Shown: positions 39,258 through 57,370, numbered from the stretch's first letter. The stretch is 64,000 bases of DNA from Neocallimastix lanati (nom. inval.) (GCA_016946835.1 JACVTC010000197.1:62001-126000); one strand, 5' to 3'. Program-made: numbers and translations. The notes: generated by a model from the letters alone, not told the origin.

Positions 39258-42200
39258 ATGTATTTGAGATCTTACAATTTTAATATAAATTTTTTAAAAT
39301 TTATATGGCTTTTATTTATTAATAATTTAATTACATGAATATTACATTATTGAGTAATTACGTTTATTAAATAGTATTAAATAATTAACAGCTTTATAAT
39401 ATGGTATATTGTGAGTGGCGCGTTAATACTTCAATATATAATACTTATTTGTTTTAAAATTCTCTTTACATTATACATTTAGTAATTATATATAAAAAAT
39501 TTAATTTTTATAATAAATTTTTATTTATAATAATAATTTTTTTTTTTTTTTTTTGATAAAATTTTAATTGAAAATAAAATTGGTAAAATATTTCATTTTT
39601 GATCCAGATATTACTATAGTTAATAGATCAGCTAAAATAGTATCGGAAGATACTAGTTCCAAACTTATTTCTTTTCGATTTTATTTTATTTTATTTTATT
39701 TTTTTTTTGGATGTATTTAGAATCGATACCTCTATATTTTTACAAGATTTATTATCAATTTTAATTAAATTAATTTCTTTATTGAAATTTCCTTTTAATA
39801 ATATCTTTTAATTTTATTCCATGTAGCGTATTTTTTGTTAATGCAATATATTCTGCTTTAGTAGTTGATAACGTGATACTTCTTTGAGTTTCAGATTTTC
39901 ATAAAATTGGACTTTTTCCAAATAAGAAAATATTTAATCATTAGTAGATTTCCTTGTTTCTTCATTGCCAACGTAATAAGCATACAAATAGACAGTTTTA
40001 TTTTACTTCCAGAGGGATAAATATATTTTTCTTTAGTAGATTTTAAATATCTTAAGATCATTAATGCTGATTTTAAATTAACTTCTGTCGGATTTTCAGC
40101 ATATCTAGTAGCTTAATAGCAAATGAAATATTTGGTCATAGTTTTTGTTGATGCAAATAATAAAGCACCAATAATAGATTTATAATTTGTTACTTTTATT
40201 GGTTTTTCTCTATTTGAAACCCTAAGCATATAATATGGCTTTTTTTTTTAATACCATTATCTTTGGTAGTAAATACTTATCTTATATCAATTAAAGTAGA
40301 ATCTTTTGGAATATTGTTAACAATTATCATTACCGTTTGTTTATATATATTATTGAATTCCTTTTTTAATTATTTCTTTCTATTTACTTGAATTTATAAA
40401 GATTGAGATTGTATAAACGACATGCACATAAGAATGCAGAATACCAAAAATTAAGTGATAATTTGGAAGAATTAAGTAATGTGGTTGCACATTTATTAAG
40501 AGTTTATTAATTCGTTCTGAACGACCATTTTGTTGATTTAGTTGAGGGTTACCTGGAGTTGAGTGAATTAATTTAATATCATTTTTCAGAAAGAAACTTC
40601 TTGAAATTTTTGTATGTATATTCTGTTCCATTATTTGTTTTAATTATAAATTTAGTAGTATTGTTCATTAATTTTTGAAAGTTAATAAAGGCATTATAAA
40701 CATCAGATTTATTTTTTTAAGAGGTAGATCCAGCATTTTCTACTATACACATCCATAAAAGTTACATAAAAAATAAAAATTATTATATAATGTTTTAAAT
40801 TTTACTAATTACATCGGAATGTATAAGTTGTAGTGGTTGAGATGATACTGTTTTCTTATATATAAAATGTTTTTCTTTTTAGTTTGCTAATTTTACTTTG
40901 AGAACAGTCCTTTCTGTTGTGGATATAAGTTCAATTTAAAACAAGATTTTGAATATCCTTATTTAGTGGAAATGGCTTAATTGTTGGTGCGTAAGATCAT
41001 CATCGAAGTTGGAAATATCTAAATTTAAAGATTTATACATTTTAAAAGGAGTAATATATAATGAGAAGTGATTTTCTTTATCGGCATAAATATTTACAAT
41101 TAGTTTATGATGTCTATTTTTATTTAAATATTCATTTTTTAAATTTTGTCAGATTTTTCTTCGGGGAAGTAGATAATTTTATTTTTAACCTTTTTAGTGT
41201 TATTTAGATCTTTGAATTCCTTCGTTAAATTTAATGAAGTAACACTATCAATTATCCATCTTGTTGGTTCTTTCTTTTGATAAATATTGGATGTATCATT
41301 GAGAACAGTATTGATGTTAATATTTACTGAAAGTCCTGTGAAATTTTTATCATCACTGAGATCATCTTAGTCTTTTAATTCTTCAGTACTTTTAGTTCCT
41401 TCGATGTTGTTGGATAAATAATTTTTATTTCTTGAGTTATTTTTTTTTGATGTATTAGACCTTCCATGATATATTATATTTTATATTTTCTTTAGGTAGA
41501 TTCCTATTTCATATATTATCTTTTCTTTTTGGGTTTAAGGTGCATTTATCGTTAGTGTGACAATGTCTATAGTAAATACAGTGATTTATCTTTTTCTTTA
41601 CTTTTGTCAGAAACATTGCTAAATTTATATGGTAATTTACCTTTTCTAACTCTATTAACCGAAAGATTTTGTATGGATTCGTTACTATAATCAATCCTTT
41701 TTACATCTTTGTATTTTTTAATAAAAACATTTGTCAAAGTTATACGTTCTTTTAATTGCTCAAAAATTATGAATTTGACTAAAAGTGTTGGATGGACTCT
41801 AAATGATTTCTTCTACAGAAAAAAAGAATTTTTATTTCTTCATCTTATTTTTGTTTTCTCGCTTCTTTTAGATTTCTTATCATGAAAGTCGAATAAATAA
41901 CTAAATTTATCCATATATAATTTAATATCATAAAGATATAATTTAATATTCAATTTGATATAATTTTGATGGTCTCTAAATTGCAAAAAATATCTTTTTA
42001 GTTGTTTTATCATTTCATAAGTAATATCACACCCTTCAATAAGTTCGGCGGCAATTATATCTAAGCTGCTTTCAATAATAGATTGGGTAGCACAGTTTTA
42101 CTTAAGCTCATTTTCATCCATTTTTTCAAGATCTATTCCATTGTTTGCAAAAACAACGAGGTAGTAGTTAGATGACGCTTAAGTGTTTTGTACCATCTAT

Positions 42201-42830
42201 GGAAATTTTTCTTTGATTAAATAAAAGTTTTGATAATTAAAGACTGATTTGTTGGTCATATCTTAAGCTTTTCTCTTATTAAGTTCTCATTAGTTTTGTT
42301 TATCTTTTAATAAAAATCTTAGTATTTCTATCTAAAATTGAAAATTGTTTTTCAACATTTTCTTCACAAGTCATTTAAATTTTCTTTGAAACTTTTTAAA
42401 ATTATAAAATTGTCACTTTCGTAATGTTGATTTTCATAGTCTTCATTTTCATAATTATTGTTTCATGAAGTTTTTACTTCTTTAGATTTTCCTGAATATT
42501 TTAAATTGTTATTTTCCATTTTGGATTTTTAATTAATTTTAATAATTTTGGAATTTGTAAATTTTTAATTTTTTCTTTAATAGTTAAATTGAAATAACCT
42601 TGTTATATTTTATTTTAATATTTTTAATTATTTATTATTGCTCATTAGGTAAATGAGACTCTTAATATATTAAGAATGTAATTGAGATATCACAATTTCT
42701 ATATTGATTATTTATAGTTAGCTTTTATTTATTTATATTTTAATTATATGAATATTGTATAAATATTATATGAAAGAGAACACTACAATTTAACAAAATA
42801 ATAAATATAATTTATAATAATTATCTAGTA
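39258..42830 (-). mobile_element. Decayed Ty1/copia retrotransposon with diverged LTRs
   Basis: Minus-strand element. In order: gag starting near 42520 (MENNNLKYSGKSKEV; FHRWYKTLKRHLTTT; a UBN2-like stretch), a degenerate zinc knuckle NHCIYYRHCHTNDKC near 41590-41545, and protease RWIIDSVTSLNLTKEF near 41260. Then comes the integrase end FLKNDIKLIHSTPGNPQLNQ plus QNGRSERINKLL near 40590-40490, and the RT tail/RNase H (KSIIGALLFASTKT, LRYLKSTKEKYIYPSG, YYVGNEETRKSTND) at about 40180-39940. The catalytic core of RT (YVDD region) is missing. Sequences at about 39260-39420 and 42670-42830 are similar (AAGAATGTA(A/T)TTGAGAT and AATTA(C/T)ATGAATATT in the same order and spacing) and are taken as LTRs. 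Ends are approximate. Stops and frameshifts throughout. Confidence 0.75.
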
Positions 42831-43499
42831 ATATTCATAATATGAAGTATTGTGGTGTATTAATTTTGATAGAATAAAATATAATTATAATGTAGCTTTG
42901 CAATATATATTAATAAAAAATATAAAAAATACATTATTTTACTGTATTAAATTTCATAATATTATTATTGTACAAAAAAAAAAAAAAAAAAAATACTGTA
43001 AAAAAAGGTACATATGATATATTGAAATTAATAAAAACATAATAAATTATAATATTATTATTATTATTTTAGACTAGGAAGAGAATAAATTTCTATTGCT
43101 TTATTTATTATTTATTTCAAAGTATTTTTTTTTTTTTTTTAAAAAAAAAAAAATTATGAAAGATACATTATAAATATATTGAATATTCGAAAAATGTATA
43201 TAGAATTTTTTTTTTTTTTTTTTATAGACTAGGTATAATTTTAATTAATATTTAATAAATTATAAAATAAAAAAAAAAATACATTAAACTAAATTAATAT
43301 TGAAAAAGCTATTTCATAACGAGCAGAGAGGTCTAATGGAATACTGGTCGATCAGTGTATTTAGAATTTTTTTTTTTTAGACAGGGAAGAGAATACACTT
43401 CCAAAACTTTATTAAATTTTATTTTAAAAAATACATGTAGGTGAAAAGTACATTAGAAATTAAAAATAAAAAATTAAAAAATAAAAAAATAAAAAAGCT
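42831..43499. repeat. Stacked T-runs and LINE-like 3' ends
   Basis: Similar words occur three times: TTTTAGACTAGGAAGAGAATA at 43069-43089, TTTATAGACTAGGTA near 43221-43235 and TTTAGACAGGGAAGAGAATA at 43376-43395. The last two are preceded by AGAA plus a long T run (43206-43223 and 43367-43378), and a T run also follows the first (43125-43140). On the minus strand this reads as an element 3' end followed by its poly-A tail. It lies just beyond the coding end of LINE copy 3. Confidence 0.55.
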
Positions 43500-44840
43500 C
43501 GAAAATACTATGTATTTCGGCAAGTTGTACTATGCGGGAATTTTTCCCTTCCTATCAAATAAAAAAGAAATAAAATTTAGAAGTAACATCCTTAAAATAG
43601 ATAGTGTGGTGTCCACTAAACTCTCCCCGGATTCATCATTTATTGAGCTACTAGGGCGAGAATCACCCTTCGTAGTAATAGATGATAATCCTGTATTATC
43701 ATTATGCCTTATCTTACGTCGACGCTCTTGGTTAAGTTTGATATTTTGCAATACCTATCAAATAATAGCTCAAACGAACTACTTATGATAGGTATTGCCC
43801 TTGTTAAGAATTCCGCCAAGCCCACAATTTTTGGAGCAGGTGACTCAGATGAACCTTTGAAAAGTAGTTCATTTAAATGTCTCTGTTCCCCACTATCGAA
43901 ATGTAGTTCATTTAAAACTAAAGTCCCACCAAGAAGGAACAAGTATATATAATGATTGATATAATCTTCAAAATCAGAAATAGAGTCATAGGAAGAAAGA
44001 GGATTAAACGCTCTAATCTTCCTAAGGAATAAAACATAAAGATCATCGATGAAATTTAAAGAATTCCATCTAAAAGATGCAAGAGCATCGCATTTAAAAA
44101 TCCAATGTTCAAAAGATTGATTACCTTCACCACAACAGGGGCAAGACTTTGGACAATCTTCTGAAACTCTACCCATTCTAATAGCAATAGTAGTATTGTA
44201 TTTATAACCACAGCGTAAACGTATAATCCACGAAAATCCTAAGTTGAATTGGGGATATTTTAAGCTAAGCATTATTATAGCTTTATTGTTTGAGAACTTG
44301 TTACTATCGTAGTTTTGACCTTTAATACCTTGAAATCTGGAAACTGATTTCCAGTAACGTTCTATAATATCGTCATATTTTACACATTTATATTTTTTGA
44401 TTTTTTTATATAGTGTTCTAGATTCTTTAGTCCAGGAATAATAAGGCATTTTGGGAATAGATTTAATAAGATCCTTTATGATACAGTTTGATTTACTCCA
44501 TTTTGCAAATAATTTAATCTGTAAGGCTGCGCAGATACCAGCAATAGGAGGGATGCTTAGATCTCGAGATAAAGCATAAGTACTCATTGTTGAATTATGT
44601 CTAATATAGTCATTGTTTTCTGTATTTGTTTTACCATTTTTAGAGAAGGAACCGATACACCAAAATAGACCAGTATTAATTAATGTTTGAATTCTAGCCG
44701 TTCTAGATTTGTTTGAACCAAGTAAAGGAGAATAATAAATTACTTTACTAATAACAAAGGATTGAAGAACTTTTTTCTTGTATACAATAGGAATAAGTTT
44801 ATTTGAAAAGAAACGTGTAAATGAAAGAAGGGATCAATGT
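43500..44840 (-). mobile_element. LINE copy 3, C-terminal fragment
   Basis: A nearly intact minus-strand frame from about 44836 (FTRFFSNKLIPIVYKKK, ISKVIYYSPLLGSNKSRTAR) runs through SWTKESRTLYKKIKK and the zinc knuckle CPCCGEGNQSFEHWIFKC near 44150-44100, to LTKSVDVR at 43709. A one-base shift near 43735 opens a tail (RRRKIRHNDNTGLSS and following) that resembles the tail of copy 2, so the stop at 43709 is probably a frameshift effect. It is 5'-truncated inside the thumb region after the RT. It is clearly related to copies 1 and 2 but not a close duplicate. Confidence 0.75.
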
Positions 44841-45316
44841 ATTTAGAATAATATAAATAATATCAAATTATTAAAGATGAATAATTTTATAACCAAAAAG
44901 AGTAAAAAGTTAAGGTAATAAAATTAAAATATAATGATAAAGCCATGATATTGAAATAAAAAAATTTTTTTTTTAAATACAATACAATATATGAATTCTA
45001 ATCTCAAAAATATTTACATATAACGAGAAAAATATTTAATAAGATCTTTTTTAATGAAATTTTATATTATAATAATAGAACACTAAAATTGTTTCAAATA
45101 CTAAAAAATAAAAATTTATGATAAAATGTTTTTTTTTTAAAAAAGAAAATATGATAAAATGTTTTTTTTTTTTAAAAAGAAAATTTTATATAACTATTAA
45201 ATATATGATTCATTAAATTATATTAATATTTATAGAAGTGAAACAATTAAAATAGCATTTTAATAATATTTTATTTAATTTTATTTAATTTTATTATTTA
45301 AATAATTATAGTTACT

Positions 45317-45353
<37 letters not shown>

Positions 45354-45503
45354 TTTCTTTTTTTATAAAATTCATATAAATAAAAAATTAAAAAAGGAAT
45401 AAACGATACAATGAAAAAAATTTTTTTAAAAAAAAAAATTAAAAAATTCTATAAATGTATATTAAAAAAAATAATAATTTAATTATTTTCATAATATTTT
45501 TTT
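44841..45503. other. Spacer downstream of the membrane-protein gene
   Basis: A/T DNA with a 30-base duplication (ATGATAAAATGTTTTTTTTT at about 45118 and 45151) and a T run at 45320-45348. No gene. Confidence 0.5.
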
Positions 45504-47529
45504 TTAATATCTATTATTATTACTTAGAAGCTTTGGTCTATCATTTTCATTATGATTATGATTTGGAGATCCTCTTGATCCTTGATGTTGTGGAGGATGG
45601 TTAGGACTATTTCTTGGAGAATCTCTAGAACCTTGTGGGGGTCTTGTTGGACCATTCCTTGGAGAATCTCTTGAACCTGGTGGTGGTGGACGAGATGGAT
45701 TAGATCCTGGTGTTCCTCTTGAACCTTGATGTTGTGGTGGATGTATTGGACTATTTCTTGGAGAATCTCTTGAACCTGGTGGTGGTGGACGAGATGGATT
45801 AGATCCTGGTGTTCCTCTTGAACTTTGATGTTGTGGAGGTTGTGATGGACTATTTCGAGGTGAATCTCTTGCTCCTGGTGGTGGACGAGATGGATTTGGT
45901 CCTGGTCCCCTTGGTCCTGGATGTTGTGGAGGTTGTGATGGACCATTTCTTGGAGAATCTCTAGCACCTTGTGGTGGAGGACGTGGTTGTGCATGATTTG
46001 GTCCTTGAGGGGTTGATCTTGGATTTATAATTGGTTGTGGTGAATTAGATCCAGGACGATGTATTGCATTTGGATTATTACTTTGTGCTGGTGGTGGTGG
46101 CCTTGGTGAATTATATGGAGAACTTACACTTGAATTTACACTTACTTGTTGAAGAAGAGGAGCACTTGCTGTATCTAAATGAAGGATTTTTTATAATATT
46201 AAATTAGTTTTAATATGTGCATAAACATATATATAATATAATTACAATAATAATAATAAAATATATACATAAACATAATATATATATTTTTTATATTATA
46301 ATAACAATTATAAAATATTAAATAAAAAAATAATAAAATAAAACAATATAAATTTATTTAATTTATATTATTATATTATTTATTTATTATAAATTATTAT
46401 ACAAAAAAATATATACATATTTAATTTTTTAAATTTGAATTAATTTATTTCATATTAATTATTTATAAAATTATTGCTAAAAAATATTTTTTACCTGAAT
46501 ATTCTTTACTTAATTGTTCCCTATATTTTTCTCTTTCTTCTTCCCTTTTTCTTTCTAATGCTTCCGCTTCAGCTCTTGAAGCCTCATCTCTTTTATTTTT
46601 ATTTGTTGAATATATTTTTAATACAATTAAAACAACTACAAGTAAAATTGCAACACCTCCAATTACATATAAGCATATTTTTAATAATTTATCGTTATTA
46701 GCATCTTCTGTTCTTGTTTTTGTACAACAAACCTGTGTTGGATTTTCTTCACAATACTTATCACGAAAATCTTGATTTCTATAACCTATTATTATATTTT
46801 CAATGATAAAGTAAATTATAATTATATTATTTAATATTTATTATATATATTTATATGTCTTTATATTAAAATAAAATTTTAAACAACTACTAAAAATAAA
46901 AAAAAAAATTAACATCAATAAATACCACAATATTTTCCCTCATCATCAACACCTAATAAACAACCTTCGCTGTCATCAGTATATTCTTCACAATGAGTAA
47001 ATATTTCCTGTAATTTTGCATCTCTTGCTGGTTTTTTCGATTCATCTTGACATGATTTTGTATTATTAAATATACTTTGTATAGCTTCATAATATAAAAG
47101 ACATGTACTTTTACATATTTTTTTAATTTTATTTTTACTACTTTCTTTTTCATTACATTTACTCACTTTATCATTTATAAGACTACTACATTGATAAGTA
47201 TAAATATATCTGTTTGTATCTTTAAAATCAAAAGGGTCATAAGAAGAACATCCAAATTCCGACTCTAAATAAGTTCGTTCAGCAGGGTATACTGGATTGT
47301 TTCTTAAATTTGACAACTGCTCATCAAAATCTTTTACATTTGATAAAGAAACCCCTAGAGATTTCTTAAACATATTTGGTCCTGCATATAATTTTATTCC
47401 ATCGTTCATAAAACTTTTACAATAATTTGAATCATTTATAGAAAAACATTTTGAACCTTTTGCATTGGTAAAAGGTTCTATAATGCTACCTATTATAATA
47501 AATGCTTTAAATATGTGTTTTAAAAACAT
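45504..47529 (-). CDS. Type I membrane protein: Cys-rich ectodomain, one helix, proline-rich repeat tail
   Basis: Exons (minus): 47529-46926, 46785-46495, 46174-45504; phases close to 521 residues. A signal peptide (MFLKHIFKAFIIIGSII) is followed by an ectodomain of about 210 residues with roughly 15 cysteines (SINDSNYCKSFMNDGIKLYA, ICKSTCLLYYEAIQ, CEEYTDDSEGCLLG, ENPTQVCCTKT). One transmembrane helix follows (ICLYVIGGVAILLVVVLIVL), then a charged segment (RAEAEALERKREEERERYRE). The last about 220 residues are cytoplasmic and Pro/Arg/Ser-rich, with a repeat built on GSRDSPRNSP, PPQHQGSRG and NPSRPPPPG, three to five times. RPPPP and PxxP cores suggest SH3-domain ligands. The ectodomain resembles Cys-rich fungal surface proteins in outline only. 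The function is unknown; a receptor or wall sensor is an inference. Confidence 0.8.
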
Positions 47530-48239
47530 ATTAATTCTCTAAATGAAAATGATAAACAAAAATTTAATTATTTTAAATATTCAATAATGATTTTTAGTTA
47601 TTTTATTAAACTTTAATGGATATTCGGTTGATTTATTTGAAACTTCTATTATTATTAACTATTTTATTATTGTTTTATAAAATTTTTATTTTATATTTCT
47701 TATATATTTTTTTCTTATATTTCTTATTTCTTATGACTTTTTTTTTTTTCCAAAAAAAAAAAAAAAAAAAAAAAGAATTAATATAGAGTAACTTTAAATA
47801 TTCTTAATATTTGTATTGTGTATATATTTTATTATTTTCAAAATTTTATTATATTAGTTATAAATTAATAGATATTGGCTTACTTTTATTTCTACAATAA
47901 ATACTAAATATTAAAAAATATTTATAATAATAACTTCATAACTTTTAAAAAAAATAAAAATTAAAAAAAAAAATATTATTTAGTTTTTATTATTATTTTA
48001 TTTTTTGTAATGCAATTATAAATTTATTATTTATATATTAAATTGATATTTATTGATAAATATTATCTTTTTTTTTTATAATTTTATCATTTTTGTTTTT
48101 ATTTTATTTTATTTATTTTTATTTATTTTATGTATCTTTTTTATTTATTATCTCTATTTTTTTTTATTTTATAAATATTTACTGATAAAATAAAAAAAAT
48201 TTTTTTAAAAAAAAAAAATTAAAATAAACAATAAAAAAA

Positions 48240-48276
<37 letters not shown>

Positions 48277-51257
48277 AAAGAAGTATAGAATTAAGAAATA
48301 TAATAATTTTAATTATTTTTATTTATTTTTATTTAGAATATTTACTACGCCTCGTATTAATGTATTTCATAATTAAATCAAAATGCATTTAAATATTCTA
48401 TTTCAATATATAAAAAAATATTTTTATTCAATAAAGTTTTAAAATAGCACAAAATTTTTCTACCGTTTTTAAAACTATTAACCTAGAAACAAGCCACATA
48501 TTTTAATTATCTATTATTTTTAATTCTTTTAATATCTTTCGTTTATTTTTATATATTATTATATATTATTTTTATATTATAATATATAATAAAGAGAAAG
48601 CTATATTTATTTATTGATATTCTAATAATAACAATGCTATTATTCAAATAGTAACATTTTTTTACTCAATTTTATGAAAATAATATTAATTATTTTAATT
48701 TTAGAAGATCTTATTCATTGAATAAATTAAATTATTGATAATACATTATATATATTGTAATAGAATCAATAATATTAATTTATATTATAAATACTGTTCT
48801 ATTAATTATTAAGATATATATTTTAATATATTAGGTATAAATTTTAATATAAAATTAATGTTATACAAATATAAAATAATAATTAATCTTTTTTTATTTA
48901 GCGTAAAAAATATTTTAGCTCATATAAGAATATATTTTTAATATAATTGTTATATATTATTAATATATATTATATAATTAATAGTTAATATAATATATAT
49001 GCAACCTATAATTAAGTAAATTTTATTAAATCACATTACAATAAATAATAATATATTAATAATATATTATATGTTAAAATAACTACTAATGTACCAAAAT
49101 TTATTATAATAAATTATAATAGTGAAAATATCAACTTTGTATCTTAATTTATATAAAAATAAAATTTTAATTAAATTAAAAGGTAGTACAAATCACATGA
49201 TTATATAGTAGATTAATTTATATGACATATTTCTAACCCTCATTAGAAAAAACTTTAATTTAATGGAATAATTGGGTTAATCATGCTTTTTTTTTACAAA
49301 AATGATGATTAATATCTACAAAAGGAAAAAACACATGAATATTTAAAAATATGTTATTATAATACTAATAAATATTAAATATTAAATATATTATTATTGT
49401 TATATAATACTAATAAATAAATAATAAATAATAAATAATAATAATAAATAATAAATAATAAATAAATAAATAATAAATATTAAATATTAAATATTAAATA
49501 TTAAATATTAAATATTAAATAATAATAATAATAAATAATAAATAATAAATATTAATAAAAAATAATAATTGAATAATAAATAATAAATATTAATAAAAAA
49601 TAATAAATAATTGAAAAATATATAATAAATATTAATATATAGTCATTAAATAACATATATTTAAAAATATAAAAAAAATTTTTTTAATTACTTTCAATAT
49701 TATCAAGTATTATCAATTTTTTTTTAAATTTTTTTTTTTTTTTTTTTGAGATGAAAGGCAAACAAGAAAAATGAAAGAAATGTGCTAAAAACTGATGTTA
49801 TTTTATAATAAAATTCTTTTGGATAATAGTAAATAATAAAGCTATAATAATAAGTAATTGAGAATAAGTAATTAAATATTAACATTGATATAATTTATAT
49901 TAATAAAATATAATTTCAATTTATAATTATTGATATAATCTGATAGTTAATCATAAATACTTAAATTAGTTATATTCATTTAAGAAATTTATCAAATTTT
50001 ATTATATTCATTTAAGAAATTTATCAAATTTAAAAGTTGTATAATATATATTTAAAAATATAACAAAAGTTATTTCTTATTAATAATATAAGGTAATATG
50101 AAATAAGGTTTTGGGTAAATTACATTGTTTGTTTCATAAAAATCATTCAGTCATAAGCAAAAAATTTTTTTATAAAGTTTTAACTTTTATTCGTGTAACC
50201 TATTTCAATAGTAAAAATGTTAATATAATGAATAATTAAATAATTGAATAAATAAATAGAATAATACATAATTTTATAACTTAATGAAGTACAAAATAAT
50301 TTAATTTAATAGTTTTTTTTATAAAACTATTATAATTAAATAATATATTATTAAATTATTATAGTTGTATAAATAAATTTCTATTTCATTTTAAAACTTA
50401 AAGTATTTCGTGGGAAATTATATAAATAATAATTATTTTGTATTTCTTATTTATACTAAACCTAAAAATAACAGTAAAAAATTTTTAGAAAATTAGTAAA
50501 ATAAAATTTTACTTATTATTTTTTTTTTCTATATATTTATTTATTTATTTATTTATTAATTAATTCATTTATTTATTATTAATATGACAACTCATTTGAT
50601 ATAATCCCTTCTTGATTTCTATTACATATGAAGAAATAAATGGAAGTTATTCCAATAATAATAATAATAGTAATATAATAATAATTTAAAGTCTTAAAAG
50701 TTATACTTCACTTTCAATTTAAATGTCAGTAAAAATATTCTGAAGAAATGAAATATGAGATTTCAATACATATATAATATTGAATGTTGATATATCTCTT
50801 TTTATTCTAAAAAGGATTAATAATATTATATTTATTTTATTTTTATTAATACTTCAGTCTCTTTTATATCACTTCACCGTTTATTTTATTTTATTTTTAT
50901 TAATGCTTTAGTCTTTTATACGACTTCACTATTTATTTTATTAAAAATTATTTGACAGTTATAAAACACTATTTATTTCATTAAAAAATTATTTGACAGT
51001 TATAAAAAATAAAGAATACATACAAAATGTAATATTAATAATTATATTAACATGACCTTAATTTTTTTTTTTTTTTTTGTTTTATTCAAAATATTTGATA
51101 TATCTACAAAATATATTTAAAAAAAATATATATATATTATTTTTAAATATTAAATATATATATATATATTTATTAATTTATTTATATTTTATTTAATGAT
51201 TAATTTTTTTTTTATTTTTTTTTTTTATTTTTATTTTTATAAAATAATTTCTTATTT
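47530..51257. other. Long intergenic desert
   Basis: About 3.7 kb of A/T DNA. Visible items: T/A runs (47741-47774, 48242-48271), an irregular array of AATAATAAAT and TTAAATA units (49372-49620), a 35-base tandem duplication (TTATATTCATTTAAGAAATT at about 49971 and 50004), and two TTTTA linker-B units at about 50845-50945. A duplicated TAAAAATTATTTGACAGTTAT block lies at about 50940-51005. No gene or RNA that I can support. Confidence 0.6.
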
Positions 51258-55096
<3,839 letters not shown>

Positions 55097-55421
55097 TTTT
55101 AATTTTCTTTTGTTATTTTTTCTTCTATTTTATTATTATTATTAAATTTTTTATTTTTAGTAGTTTTATATATATATATATATATTTTTTTTTTTTAATT
55201 TTAAATATTTATATTGAAAAAAATTTTAAAATAGTTTTGAAAATGATAATTGTAAATATCAATTTAATTTTAGCTTAAAACAATAATAAAAAAAACATAT
55301 ATATTTTTATTTTATTAATTGAAAAAAGGAATAGTTATTAAATTAAAAAATAATAATAATAATAATAATAATAAAAAATAAATAAATAATCTTTACTTAC
55401 TTTATTTTTATTATTTATTAA

Positions 55422-55452
<31 letters not shown>

Positions 55453-55646
55453 TTTTTATTATTTAACTATTAAAGTTATGAAAAAAAAATATTAAACATT
55501 CAGTAATTAATCTAAAATTTACTATTAATACTATTAATATCTATATTAAATTTTATTTAAAACTACAAAATGTATTTTTAATAGAATGTATAAATCATAG
55601 TTTTGGATACATCATGGAAAGTCCATTTATTAAATATATATAAATA

Positions 55647-55695
<49 letters not shown>

Positions 55696-56121
55696 AAATT
55701 TTAAATTCGTAATTAATTAAATTTACTAGAATATTATAAAATTATACAATTATCAATAAATACTTTTAAAAATTTAGTATCTATTAACATATTTATTAAT
55801 ATGTTAATACATAATAAATTTGAAATTAATAAATAGTTAATTATTCATTTATGTTACGTAGTAATAATAGGTTTCCTTTTAAATAATAAATATATATATA
55901 TTTTATATTAAAATCTGTTTATATATATAAATCTATCTTAATAATAAAATATATTTATATATATAAACAGTTTATAAATAAATTTACAATTAAAATAACA
56001 AAGAAACAAGAAATATTAAAAATCAATTTAGTGGCGGATAAATTTATTGAATTATTATTATTGAAAGATGAAAAAAAAAAGAGTTTAAAAATTCTATATT
56101 TTAATGTAATTTTTTTTTCTC

Positions 56122-56172
<51 letters not shown>

Positions 56173-56437
56173 ATTTTGTTTTTAATTATAAATAAAATTA
56201 CTAAATATAATTAAATGAAACATCATTATAAAATCTTTTTAATTTTAATTGCCATTAGAAGTATTAATGGGACTATATAAATATAACTAATATATGTTTT
56301 AATAAAAATATTTATAAATTTTTATCCTTATTAGTTTATTTTAGATTATTTTAACTCTTACAATAAAATTTATTTAGTAAATCTTTTCATTTCATAAATA
56401 TTAAAAAAATTTTTTTATTATACTATTTTTTGAATCG

Positions 56438-56473
<36 letters not shown>

Positions 56474-57338
56474 CTAGTTTTAATTGAAATACTTTCATTG
56501 AAAATTTCTTTTTCTTTTTTTTTTCTTTTTTTTTTTTTTTTGTATTTAATTTATAAAATATATTATAAAAGAAATTTATTTTTTTTTTTTTTTTAGTTTT
56601 CATTGAAATACTTTCATTGAAAACTTTTTTTTTTTTATGTATTTAATTTATAAAATATATTATAAAAGAAATTCATTAAAGAATTATCACATTAAAAAAT
56701 GTTATTATTTATAAAATTAAAAAATATTAAAATACGATTTCTTTCTTTCTTTTTAATTAATTATTTATTTATATTGGATTCAAAATTATTAGGGTTATAA
56801 TTATAATAAAATTAATTTCCAATTAATATTCAATATTAATATTTACTCTAATCTTCATTAAATTAATAATATCAAGGAAAAAAAAAAGTTTTATAATTTG
56901 ATTTAAAAATTCTTGCTAATATATTAAATATAGAATGTAATTTTCCTATATTTTTATAAATAAATTTTTTTTTGTTTAATATTTTTATTTTTTAATGTTA
57001 ATTTTTTGTATATTTCAAATTATTAAAAAAGTTATTATTTTATGAGCTAGTTCATTTATTGTTTTTTATTTTATATTTTAATACTTTTAATTTAAAAGGT
57101 GTTTTTTTTTTTTATGTAATTTATAATTTAAATCAAGGAAATTTATAGAATTTAAATTTAAAACATATTTAGTTTATACATTACATTAATGTATTACAAT
57201 ATAAATTACAATTTTTTTGATCACATTATTAATATACATCAACATATATTACAATATACTGTAATATTTGATTTCATTTAATATAAATATTTTAAATTTT
57301 ATATAAATATATATTTTTTTTTCTAATTTTTTTTCTTT

Positions 57339-57370
<32 letters not shown>

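Noticed and set aside
43315-43380. tRNA-like words (GAGAGGTCTAATGG, then GGTCGATC and a T run)
   Set aside because: No complementary acceptor or T-arm stems can be drawn and the spacing is too short. At best it is a relic.
45524-45994. 156-codon His/Gln-rich minus-strand frame
   Set aside because: It is another frame of the proline-rich repeat exon. The true frame (RPPPP, GSRDSPRNSP) joins the upstream exon in phase and carries the transmembrane protein.
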